Source of the DNA: Cymbidium sinense
Lineage: Eukaryota > Streptophyta > Magnoliopsida > Asparagales > Orchidaceae
Length of the DNA stretch: 64,000 nt
Reading direction: 5' to 3'
Assembly (NCBI GenBank): GCA_021442155.1
Contig: CM038218.1
Coordinates: forward strand, 60,726,268-60,790,267
Shown here: positions 60,644 to 64,000 of the stretch, piece by piece
Position numbering within the stretch: position 1 is the first letter of the stretch
Layout: each line of letters begins with the position of its first letter
The notes under the pieces: model-generated
The model's database searches: none
Seen by the model: only the letters and a program-made list of their open reading frames with translations
Told to the model about the DNA's origin: nothing
Position numbers and translations under genes: made by a program

Positions 60644-63491
60644 TTTTAAAAATACTCAAAATAACTCTTAGATGTTTTGAGTATTTTTTCAAACAACAAT
60701 TACAATCAAACATGTTTTATTTTCAGACAAAATAAAGCAAAAATTGAAATTTGTTTGGTTCTGCATTTGGAATCAGATGTAAAAAAATCTGATAAAAAAT
60801 TATGTAAAGGATTACTTTATAGTTGTTTGGTTGAGACTTTTAAATTCTGACTTTATTTTTTTTGTTTGGTTGACAAAATGTAAAAGTGAATTGAAGTTTG
60901 ACGTCGGCGTGGTGGGGGTGCGTGCGACCATGGCAGCAGTCGGCGGTCAGCGACCGTGGTGGTGGCGGCGTGAGCGGAGCGGCGAGCGGATCGATGGCAG
61001 CGGCGCGGCCAGCGACATGCTGTATTTGAATTCCGGGTGAATTCCAAATCTATATAAATCGCTGTGTAATTGAAATCTGTTGGAATTTTACTTTACTTGA
61101 ACCAACGGTTGAAATGTTAGCGTCATTTGGAATCGGTCGTTAAATCTGTATTAAACACAAAACAAAAAATAAAAACGGCCCCTAAATATTTTATTTTGAG
61201 TTGTCAAATTTCTATTAGAATTTTTTAACAAAAACTTCATTAAATTTCATGTGTTGTAAACTGAACAGCTAAATCCTAATTAAATAGTTTTCTTTATTTT
61301 ATTTATATATATATATATATTTGTAATAATTCAAATAAACAAGTAATAGAAACTACAATTGAAATTGAATCTCGAATCCCATGAAACTTTTGTAGTGTGC
61401 CTACAATACATTATGTTGTTGATAAGCTATGAAGAAGAAGATGATTAGAGAAGTACATTTTTACTCATGACATTGATGCCCACATTTTCCAGAAGTGTAC
61501 AACCCAATCTGCCATTGTTCCTTGGGGACTGTAGTTTCTATAGAGGCCTCAATATTGATTTTTATTCTTAAATATATTAAATTTTTTCAGTAATATAAAG
61601 TATGCGTAACTTTGGTACCTATAAATGGTTGAGTTAGGTTATCCCACATCTTCAATTTCTGATTGCTGACTTATTTAAAACTTCATAATGGGTGTTTAAT
61701 TTCGTCCAACATAATATTGGCATTTTTTTTTGGCTATGACCTAACCATGAAATCAATTATCTTTTTGTTTTCACTATTGTAGTCTATTATTTATTCCACT
61801 CTGAATCAATGTTTTGTGATACCTAATTTGTAGATTCCAGTTGCCAACTTTATCATCCGAAATTCTTTGAAGCTGAAAGCTAATGATGCTGAAATGGTTA
61901 GCTATTCTCATTCTCAATGACTTCTAGAATTGTTGGTGTAATTCTTTACTTATATTGTCAAAATTATCGTCTTTCTAAAGAAATGTATTTTTAGGTGGTA
62001 TCCTTACATGATGCAGTTGAGAGGTTCATTTCATTATTTCCCATCTTGGAATCAGACAGAGAGCTTGTACCAGCTGATGTCGAAATTGAAGATGATTTCC
62101 TCGACATACCACCAGCTTCAAGGAAGCGGGTCTTGGCAGGTAGAAGGAAAGCTCATCTAAAGTTGTATTCGTTTGCCTAATGATTTGCATATCATTTCAT
62201 TGAGTAATTTTTATTTTATTCTTGTCTTTTATGGTCGTCCTCCTTATACTAATCACCATAAAATGTCAATAATGATGTACTAGTACTGAATCAAGGACCC
62301 CTGCCTTGATTTAATTGGTTGATTCTTATCAAATCCTTGACAAACAAGATCTTGTTTTGCAGTTCCTTTTATTTTAATGATTTTATGAATCCACTTTGCA
62401 GAACTGTTTAAGTTCATCAGGTTGTGAAAGTTATATATTTGACCATACAGATTGAGATCTTGGGGTTTATTACCAGTTACTACTAATTATGTGTCAGTAC
62501 TTGGACGCAACTGAACCAAATGTTGTTTCTAGGGCCTGCTTACTTGGCTTTCAATCTTTCGTTTGTAGAGTTAATATTTCTGACAAACTTCTTGACCTTA
62601 AGAACAGGGATAATTTGGCAGAAGATGCAAGCTTGAAAAGGGCAAGCTTTAATGTCTTAGTTCATCAAAGTGGCCCGTTAATTTGTATGTGCTGTACTTG
62701 TACCTGTGTTGTAATGTTAAGGCGTTGAACACCATCAACTTCCTTGACTTCTCTCTATCCATTACTCTTTTTGCCTTGCATCTCCTTTCTGCATTTAGTA
62801 CTTGCTTTCCAATTTTCAGAACACTAAGGGCCGTTTGGGATATTTTTTATTTTTTATTTTGTATTTTTATTTTATTTTGTTTATGTTTTACTTAAAAATA
62901 AATTTATTTGATTGTACTTATTGTTTTTGAAAATAAAAAATAAATTCACATAAAAAACATTCTAAACAAACATATTTTCAAAAATAACATAAAAATAAAA
63001 ACTAAAAACAGAAAACAAAATTGATCCCAAGCAGCTCCTAAATAAATCTCATTGCCATCTCCAACACTTTTCCTCAATCTTATGCTTGTACTTTACCTAG
63101 CTATTTTTTCCATTTTCGTTGTCATTGCTTCCCTCTATATTTACTGTTGCACCTTACTCGTCTAACTATGAGTTTTCTTGAAAAGAAGGAAAGTCACTTT
63201 TTGTCCCGATGTAGTTAGTCGAGCTTGAGCATGAAGTTCTCTTTCTTTGACTTGCCTCTTTACACATTCACTGTATTCTATTTAAAATTCAAGCTTATAC
63301 TTGTTTTGAGTTCTTACTTAAATCATTTTTCTCAGGATTGCTCCTGCGTGAAATAAAAAGCTTTTGGCGTGTTGCGTTGTTGATGTCCACTCTTTTGCAT
63401 CCAATAGATGCAACTGTCGGCGATTCTGGGAACAAGGAATCAGAAAGAAGAAAAATTTTCACAAAAGTTGAGAGGAGCATTACCGATTTTG
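21937..63491 (+). CDS. CCA1: CCA tRNA nucleotidyltransferase (CCA-adding enzyme), 13 exons seen, 3' end beyond window
   Basis: The enzyme adds or repairs the 3' CCA of tRNAs in cytosol, mitochondria and plastids. The exons join with correct phase at every junction to give 1,516 nt (about 505 residues). The plant family is near 600 residues, so roughly the last 100 are missing. Motifs in order: GGWVRD and DYDIDIA-type DIDIA (motif A with the metal-binding DxD, exons 1-2), RRDLTINSLF (motif B, exons 4-5), DDPLRVLRAIRF (motif D, exon 6) and KISRERIGHE (motif E region, exon 7). This is a class II nucleotidyltransferase with the poly(A) polymerase head-domain fold. Residues 1-54 are Arg/Ser-rich and acid-poor, as in organelle-targeting peptides; Met55 is a likely second start. 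Introns 9 (7.7 kb) and 10 (24.3 kb) are packed with transposons. No frameshift or stop was found in the exons, so the gene is probably functional. Confidence 0.93.
22099..22101 (+). promoter_or_regulatory. CCA1: Second in-frame start codon (Met55), likely cytosolic/nuclear isoform
   Basis: The sequence gtagccATGGTGG has purine at -3 and G at +4, a strong Kozak context. Starting here removes the whole targeting-like leader and leaves the complete catalytic head. Yeast and plant CCA genes are known to use alternative starts for isoform targeting. Confidence 0.65.
22767..23144. mobile_element. MITE in CCA intron 1
   Basis: Terminal inverted repeats GGGCTGTTTAGTTGG (left) and, reverse-complemented, GGGCTATTTGGTATAATG (right). 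Inside are further inverted words ('agtgtaaagcaagagtaatg' against 'tgttttacgctacactacaa'). About 378 bp, no coding capacity. A clean target duplication was not found, so the superfamily is uncertain. Confidence 0.65.
23145..25247. other. Rest of CCA intron 1
   Basis: AT-rich, with a long T run at 23,749-23,764. A stretch at 23,170-23,420 has the wording of an old retrotransposon remnant but no alignable motif. The intron ends with the acceptor 'caatttcag' at 25,247. No gene seen. Confidence 0.6.
25248..25378 (+). CDS. CCA1: CCA gene exon 2 (catalytic DxD)
   Basis: 131 nt, phase 0 in, two bases over. Encodes LLGKDCYDIDIALDNMLGRE and onward to QRGIGVIQ. DIDIA holds the two metal-binding aspartates of motif A. 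Acceptor atttcag, donor gtatat. Confidence 0.93.
26506..26623 (+). CDS. CCA1: CCA gene exon 3
   Basis: 118 nt. Encodes NPDQSKHLETARMCIYNTWI and then DFVNLRSESYAENSRIPKM, the conserved plant CCA block between motifs A and B. Acceptor gttgcag, donor gtatat. Confidence 0.93.
26723..26775 (+). CDS. CCA1: CCA gene exon 4 (motif B start)
   Basis: 53 nt. Encodes KFGTAEEDAYRRDLTIN, with RRD of motif B, which helps select ribose and nucleotide. Acceptor ttctgcag, donor gtacta. Confidence 0.93.
26865..27244. mobile_element. hAT MITE in CCA intron 4
   Basis: Ends TAGGGGTGTAA on both sides (right end as reverse complement) and a perfect 8-bp target duplication ATGGGGAG at 26,857-26,864 and 27,245-27,252. 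The interior is rich in CTCGAGCTCG-type words. 380 bp. The GGGGTGTAAACGAG wording is characteristic of a widespread hAT MITE family in angiosperms. It lies only 89 bp after exon 4. Confidence 0.85.
27964..28013 (+). CDS. CCA1: CCA gene exon 5
   Basis: 50 nt. Completes RRDLTINS and encodes LFFNINTYSVEDLTGR. Acceptor tacccag, donor gtcagt. Confidence 0.92.
28100..28198 (+). CDS. CCA1: CCA gene exon 6 (motifs C and D)
   Basis: 99 nt. Encodes GVQDLKDGYIVTPLPPRATF then LDDPLRVLRAIRFG. The DDPLRVLRA segment corresponds to the EDxxR-like template motif D that pairs with incoming CTP or ATP. Only 86 bp separate it from exon 5. Confidence 0.94.
28861..28970 (+). CDS. CCA1: CCA gene exon 7 (motif E region)
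   Basis: 110 nt. Encodes ARFNFKLDGDLKEAASDEEV then RDALMSKISRERIGHE. Acceptor tataacag, donor gtattt. Confidence 0.93.
29174..29304 (+). CDS. CCA1: CCA gene exon 8
   Basis: 131 nt. Encodes IDLMISSSQQPVRAMFHICD then LQLFNAVFTLPENAQPEIFE and GCNR. The neck/body domain begins here. Acceptor ttttacag, donor gtctgt. Confidence 0.93.
29681..29747 (+). CDS. CCA1: CCA gene exon 9
   Basis: 67 nt. Encodes LCVSYMDAAWNVLQLVGCST then FS. Acceptor gagcag, donor gtaagt (consensus). A 7.7-kb intron follows. Confidence 0.92.
29748..31640. other. CCA intron 9, left part
   Basis: AT-rich, no gene seen. Around 30,120-30,370 short words such as 'aatgcatacaaa', 'aatgcaatac' and 'gcttgcatttgaa' recur, giving a weak internal repetition. 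Confidence 0.6.
31645..32053 (+). mobile_element. 5'-truncated RTE-type LINE fragment
   Basis: It carries the 3' end of an RTE LINE: wording for 'MTYGAE', 'RMQNEYVGKKLE' and 'SRLRWFGHIKR', then 'gaaggattcatgtagccgac', 'cccacctagtgggattaagg' and a (TTG)n tail at about 32,030-32,053. The reverse-strand copy at 45,108-45,755 has the same end. Short LINE remains like this arise by incomplete reverse transcription. Not functional. Confidence 0.75.
32690..34340. repeat. Degenerate ~75-bp tandem repeat, split by a MITE
   Basis: A dozen or so variable copies of a unit built from 'tttgcattacaaacatatgt', 'gggtttacatccatttgga' and 'atgcc(g/a)'. The array stops at 33,342, is interrupted by a Tourist-like MITE and resumes at 34,204 ('aaaatgccgttagatttgat'). 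No repeat family is recognised. Confidence 0.75.
33343..34203. mobile_element. Tourist-like (PIF/Harbinger) MITE in CCA intron 9
   Basis: Flanked by the 3-bp duplication TAA (33,340-33,342 and 34,204-34,206). Left end GAGAACGTTTGGTTGC; right end, reverse-complemented, GGGGCTGTTTGGTTCCG. Subterminal words 'gtaaagtaaat' and 'attacatttactcgg' mirror each other. The middle is extremely AT-rich, with a (TA)n run at 33,781-33,806. 861 bp, no coding capacity. Confidence 0.75.
34341..37416. other. CCA intron 9, right part
   Basis: Mostly AT-rich and empty. The 35,030-35,880 stretch is less AT-rich and repeats the words 'ggccggatccaagatcaa' (35,117 and 35,826) and 'gatcgacgg(t/a)gga' (35,084 and 35,277). 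This suggests an old retrotransposon LTR or a degraded gene; no motif could be assigned. The intron ends at the acceptor 'aaatcccag'. Confidence 0.5.
37417..37500 (+). CDS. CCA1: CCA gene exon 10
   Basis: 84 nt. Encodes GEQKRLYLYGTLFLPLRNTV then YTDNKSKK, the conserved 'RRL.LYaa.FLPlR' block. Acceptor tcccag, donor AAAAAG/gtttta. A 24.3-kb intron separates it from exon 11; both sides are in phase 0 and the joined reading YTDNKSKKIPVANF matches the family. Confidence 0.9.
37533..37569. repeat. (CT)n(TA)n microsatellite
   Basis: About eight CT units followed by about eleven TA units, 33 bp after exon 10. Confidence 0.9.
38060..39060 (-). pseudogene. Copia retrotransposon pol fragment (reverse transcriptase end and RNase H)
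   Basis: The minus strand, in several frames, matches Copia pol in order. YSDDIIVIG (the YVDD active site with V changed to S) at about 39,030 is followed by LGKLKCFFGIEV, SQFMLQLKKSHLKQVYQIL, YLKRTKAKE, FKSMKLAICEL, FYYDNKSIINVAYSPVQYD and CTKNTEVDRHSIKEKL. The last two are the RNase H 'DN..ai.la.NPv.h.RtKHie.d.HfireK' block, ending near 38,180. Frequent stops show an old, dead copy. No LTRs were found nearby. Confidence 0.75.
39061..40020. other. CCA intron 10, stretch without recognisable gene
   Basis: A short open frame at 39,307 and CT-rich text at 39,820-39,980 show no known motif. Confidence 0.5.
40140..42080 (+). pseudogene. RTE-type LINE, endonuclease and reverse transcriptase (degraded)
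   Basis: The endonuclease start reads ETWNIRTLTGKLIELIDIMI then HRKINILCIQETKW, matching RTE elements often mislabelled craniofacial development protein 2-like. Later come FIGGNLNKHVSRVVEDFKSF and RIILNFILVSDF. The reverse transcriptase part (41,550-42,070) has KMKSGKTVGPDDILIEVWK, ANYREIRLMCHTLKFWVRII, FGFMLGRSTMDAIHLLIGLM and MIFIDLEKPYDKISRKVL, which carries the first catalytic Asp. Many in-frame stops are present. The copy ends near 42,080, before the YADD motif, so it is 3'-truncated. Confidence 0.8.
42330..42530 (+). pseudogene. Ty3/gypsy pol fragment (start of reverse transcriptase)
   Basis: It reads ELIPDAAHPLLKEFQDILTN, then RLSLELLL, a stop, and KEIQHAIDLI. This fits the linker before Ty3 reverse transcriptase ('...LL.ef.DvFp..LP.gLPP.R.i.H.IdLi.Ga'). 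It begins soon after the LINE break, so the two are probably separate insertions. Too short and broken to classify further. Confidence 0.55.
42531..45107. other. CCA intron 10, AT-rich stretch
   Basis: No coding sequence, terminal repeats or tandem repeats recognised. A T/C-rich run at 44,680-44,780 stands out only by composition. Confidence 0.6.
45108..45755 (-). pseudogene. RTE-type LINE 3' fragment, opposite orientation
   Basis: The minus strand from 45,755 to 45,381 is open and encodes the C-terminal part of an RTE reverse transcriptase protein: HFKYLESIVQNDSEIDGDII, KIQVGWLKWSNTFSLLYDRK, RFAMIYGAEYW and IKILRWMSDFTLKDKM. Below it, the 3' end reads out to 'gaggtcggctacatgaatcc' and an ACAACAATAACAGC stretch at 45,108-45,130, equal to the (TTG)n tail of the copy at 31.6 kb read in reverse. 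The open frame of 124 codons suggests it is younger than the 40-kb copy. It lacks endonuclease and most of the polymerase. Confidence 0.8.
46045..48680. other. CCA intron 10, LTR-like and unassigned sequence
   Basis: At 46,052 TGTCATGACCCAGCCC resembles the 5' end of many plant Ty3 LTRs, but no matching 3' end was found. On the minus strand near 47,370-47,260 the text PIMLAKSPDEEAYQSWWSRI then HYIINDRNYMLPNGSTL reads like coding sequence of a mobile element, of unknown family. From 47,450 to 48,680 nothing is recognised. Confidence 0.35.
48692..49260. repeat. Three tandem ~200-bp degenerate repeats
   Basis: Copies start near 48,692, 48,900 and 49,110. Shared words are 'ggcatcatc', 'ggggtgtttt', 'actcggta(t/c)(g/a)ccctgttg', 'gtggtgtcttgcgacac', 'tttaaacct(a/g)aa(a)gaggaca' and 'atatattca(t)tcc'. 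The third copy is most diverged. Probably internal repeats of an LTR or leader region; the class is not determined. Confidence 0.7.
49261..50100. other. GC-richer non-coding stretch, possibly LTR-retrotransposon leader
   Basis: Purine-rich, with short open frames only (the largest, minus 49,536-49,222, has no motif). It sits between two tandem arrays of similar composition, which suggests one non-autonomous retroelement spanning about 48.7-50.8 kb. That is inference. Confidence 0.3.
50105..50775. repeat. Tandem array of about five degenerate 125-170 bp units
   Basis: Each unit carries a variant of 'ttcgacgttttgaa(c)gc(a/g)atgacg', then 'gaggtc(g/a)tttg' and 'gtcgg'. Units start near 50,118, 50,288, 50,448, 50,598 and 50,722. 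CG-rich words in an otherwise AT-rich intron indicate an inserted element. Confidence 0.65.
50776..52600. other. CCA intron 10, AT-rich stretch
   Basis: Extremely AT-rich between 50,980 and 51,560. Some LTR-like text (TATA-like tatatatatt near 52,222) appears before the Ty3 integrase fragment and could belong to it. No gene seen. Confidence 0.45.
52640..53220 (+). pseudogene. Ty3/gypsy integrase fragment (degraded)
   Basis: The translation follows plant Ty3 integrase. It runs from a region near SMALSSMLLVNFLKVYF (for 'vvvDRfSK.aHF') through IFKALWRLFNAQLDIPLLFH ('..FWk.L....gt.l..st..HPQTDGQ') to QTNGQANVVN (canonical QTDGQTE.vN), then IENLFFSGKSIANLDLYLFA. It ends with EISHGLNPNEPLDLINP ('PFe..yG..P..PLdl.p'). 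Stops and frame changes are frequent. The catalytic Asp and Glu positions cannot all be confirmed. Confidence 0.65.
53221..55415. other. CCA intron 10, unassigned stretch
   Basis: Ser/Leu/Cys-rich open frames at 53,263-53,807 and 54,210-54,480 have no recognisable motif and overlap in several frames. They may be the 3' part of the Ty3 element. No tandem or terminal repeats noticed. Confidence 0.4.
55416..55424. repeat. Left target-site duplication of the PMD-MULE
   Basis: TTTTACTAA, repeated exactly at 60,510-60,518. Confidence 0.85.
56523..58416 (-). pseudogene. Plant mobile domain (MAIN/PMD-C type) gene, left arm, interrupted by a hAT MITE
   Basis: PMD proteins (PF10536; MAIN/MAIL relatives, often labelled protein phosphatase 7 long form homolog) are found in transposons and as domesticated genes. 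The minus strand starts with ATG at 58,416 (MSRGSFTSTAGGVAHYRCGF). It passes through FHFTEAVDDQTLTLDDLEGA, then after the MITE HLRAYGYFFLGSFLLSDTLD, YLLLLEDLDMF and LTHLYREL, then RPLAIDICRATTWLAHVPLI. It ends with RVLRQFGHLPQIDVAPMDPS, FKRVDGGKADTNWVQYHQQH, IATWEAQRDHIVVIDDTDDD and a stop at 56,523. The C-terminal 55 or so codons are uninterrupted and match the family very closely. Stops and the MITE upstream disable it. Confidence 0.8.
57359..57986. mobile_element. hAT-type MITE inside the left arm of the PMD-MULE
   Basis: Left end GGGGTGTGCGTTTGG and right end CCAAATAATGCACACCCCA. It is flanked by TGAACTTA (57,351-57,358) and TGAACTCA (57,987-57,994), an 8-bp duplication with one change. 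The interior repeats 'ggtttggttttttggttaaa'-type words in inverted order. 628 bp, non-coding. It is absent from the right arm, so it inserted after the inverted structure formed or into one copy only. Confidence 0.75.
58694..59640 (+). pseudogene. Plant mobile domain gene fragment, right arm (inverted copy)
   Basis: The plus strand repeats the middle to C-terminal part of the PMD protein in the opposite orientation. It reads FSRHLRAYVLFILGSFLLPD, ISGLEMHLQYLPLLEDLDTF and RPTWLVVFSCYRSGLGSDFM, then, after several stops, RVSILHRARYLYLSSLGRLY, a diverged GELFVFGHLPRIYDGSFKEL, and a remnant 'gatgatgatgtacaacaagc' equivalent to the end of the left-arm gene. It is clearly more decayed at its C-terminal end than the left arm. 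The N-terminal half is absent because the inverted repeat starts at about 58,690. Confidence 0.75.
60510..60518. repeat. Right target-site duplication of the PMD-MULE
   Basis: TTTTACTAA. Its last three bases (TAA) also serve as the left duplication of the next MITE. Confidence 0.85.
60519..61182. mobile_element. Tourist-like MITE inserted in the PMD-MULE target duplication
   Basis: Left end GGGGTTGTTTGGGATTAATT; right end, reverse-complemented, GGGGCCGTTTTTATTTTTTG. It is flanked by TAA (60,516-60,518 and 61,183-61,185). The interior from about 60,752 has a second MITE-like unit ('ggttctgcatttggaatcag' against 'tcatttggaatcggtcg') resembling the 33.3-kb MITE, and a GC-rich ~120-bp piece at 60,900-61,020. 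It contains a long (TA)n run at 60,603-60,635. Confidence 0.65.
61834..61896 (+). CDS. CCA1: CCA gene exon 11
   Basis: 63 nt, phase 0 on both sides. Encodes IPVANFIIRNSLKLKANDAE then M. Acceptor tttgtag, donor gttagc. It continues directly from exon 10 after the 24.3-kb intron. Confidence 0.92.
61995..62139 (+). CDS. CCA1: CCA gene exon 12
   Basis: 145 nt. Encodes VVSLHDAVERFISLFPILES, then DRELVPADVEIEDDFLDIPP and ASRKRVLA. Acceptor ttttag, donor gtagaa. Part of the body/tail domain that holds the tRNA acceptor stem. Confidence 0.92.
62828..63038. mobile_element. Tourist-like MITE in CCA intron 12
   Basis: Left end GGGCCGTTTGGGATATTTTT; right end, reverse-complemented, GGAGCTGCTTGGGATCAATT. 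Flanked by TAA (62,825-62,827 and 63,039-63,041). 211 bp; the two halves fold on each other almost throughout ('tatttttattttattttgtt' against 'aaaaataacataaaaataaa'). Confidence 0.75.
63336..63491 (+). CDS. CCA1: CCA gene exon 13 (last exon in window)
   Basis: 156 nt. Encodes GLLLREIKSFWRVALLMSTL, then LHPIDATVGDSGNKESERRK and IFTKVERSITDF. Acceptor ttctcag, donor gtgagt. One base remains for the next exon, which is not within the last 500 bp of the window. Confidence 0.92.
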
Positions 63492-64000
63492 GTGAGTTGA
63501 CTTCTCTACCATTTGCATTTCTTATTTGGGGCTGTTTCATAATACAACCACATAGTGTTATATGGTATGATTATCATATAAATACCACAAATTATTGCTA
63601 AAATTTTATGATATTTTTAAAACTAAAAGTCAAATATTTATCACTTTATCAAAAGAAAATTAAATATATATATATATATATATATATAGTCACTTTTATT
63701 GTGCATGCTCGATCCTTCTTGCTTTCATTGTTGACCTACATATATGTTTCATAAGTCAAATATAATGAGCATGACAAAAATGAGGGATAGTGGATTTAGT
63801 ATCATGTGAATCTAGTTCAAAATACCTTGACTGTATCAAGATTCACTCAAATCTTGCCCATTTCATAGAATCGATTACATTAGCACACCAAAAGCCTCAA
63901 AACTATTGAAAGAAGCCATCACAATCAATTCTATCAAACAATGGCGAATAATGAATGTGATGTCTCCCAAATTAGGCTTGCAATGCCTTGATCGCAATCG
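63492..64000. other. Start of CCA intron 13, window end
   Basis: AT-rich intron sequence with a (TA)n run at about 63,665-63,688. No further exon recognised before the window ends. Confidence 0.6.

Noticed and set aside
60831..61047. Gly/Arg-rich frames on both strands inside the MITE
   Set aside because: They come from a short GC-rich piece within a non-coding MITE. Both strands are open and there is no motif.
62489..62728. 79-codon frame in CCA intron 12, considered as an extra exon
   Set aside because: Exons 12 and 13 join in phase without it and the family alignment has no room for it. Its peptide does not match the CCA enzyme.

Overview
The window looks like nuclear DNA of a flowering plant. 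It is AT-rich and has one spliced, organelle-targeted housekeeping gene with canonical GT/AG introns. The rest is mostly plant transposable elements: MULEs, hAT and Tourist-like MITEs, a tRNA-derived SINE, RTE LINEs, and Copia and Ty3 fragments. I could not name the species. No bacterial-style operon, CRISPR array or rRNA/tRNA gene was seen.

Layout. 1-3.2 kb: remains of a minus-strand MuDR-type MULE, with a possible 3' segment related to the plant-mobile-domain (PMD) element further right. 3.4-6.0 kb: a MITE-like repeat, AT-rich DNA and a probable solo Copia LTR with a purine-rich tandem repeat. 6.06-17.03 kb: one ~11-kb MULE with terminal inverted repeats and a 9-12 bp target duplication. 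It carries a decayed FAR1-type transposase on the plus strand and a decayed Ulp1/C48 SUMO-protease-like gene on the minus strand. This is the gene pairing reported for Kaonashi-type MULEs. Its two ends carry mirrored subterminal repeats, with about nine copies of a ~300-bp unit on the right. A small TIR element with a GC-rich core abuts it at 17.06-17.73 kb. 17.7-21.6 kb: AT-rich DNA, a second copy of the 3.5-kb repeat, and a SINE with a perfect 10-bp target duplication.

21.94 kb to the right end: a single host gene for the CCA-adding enzyme (tRNA nucleotidyltransferase) on the plus strand. Thirteen exons (1,516 coding nt, about 505 residues) were placed with consistent reading phase throughout. 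The last part of the gene lies beyond the window. Exon 1 encodes an organelle-targeting-like leader and has a second in-frame ATG (codon 55) in strong Kozak context, which suggests mitochondrial/plastid and cytosolic forms from one gene.

Two CCA introns are very large: intron 9 (7.7 kb) and intron 10 (24.3 kb). Intron 10 is a graveyard of Copia, Ty3 and RTE fragments and holds a striking 5.1-kb nearly palindromic MULE. Each arm of that MULE carries PMD coding sequence. It has a 9-bp target duplication, a hAT MITE inside one arm, and a Tourist-like MITE inserted inside its right target duplication. The splicing machinery must remove all of this to make an essential tRNA-maturation enzyme.
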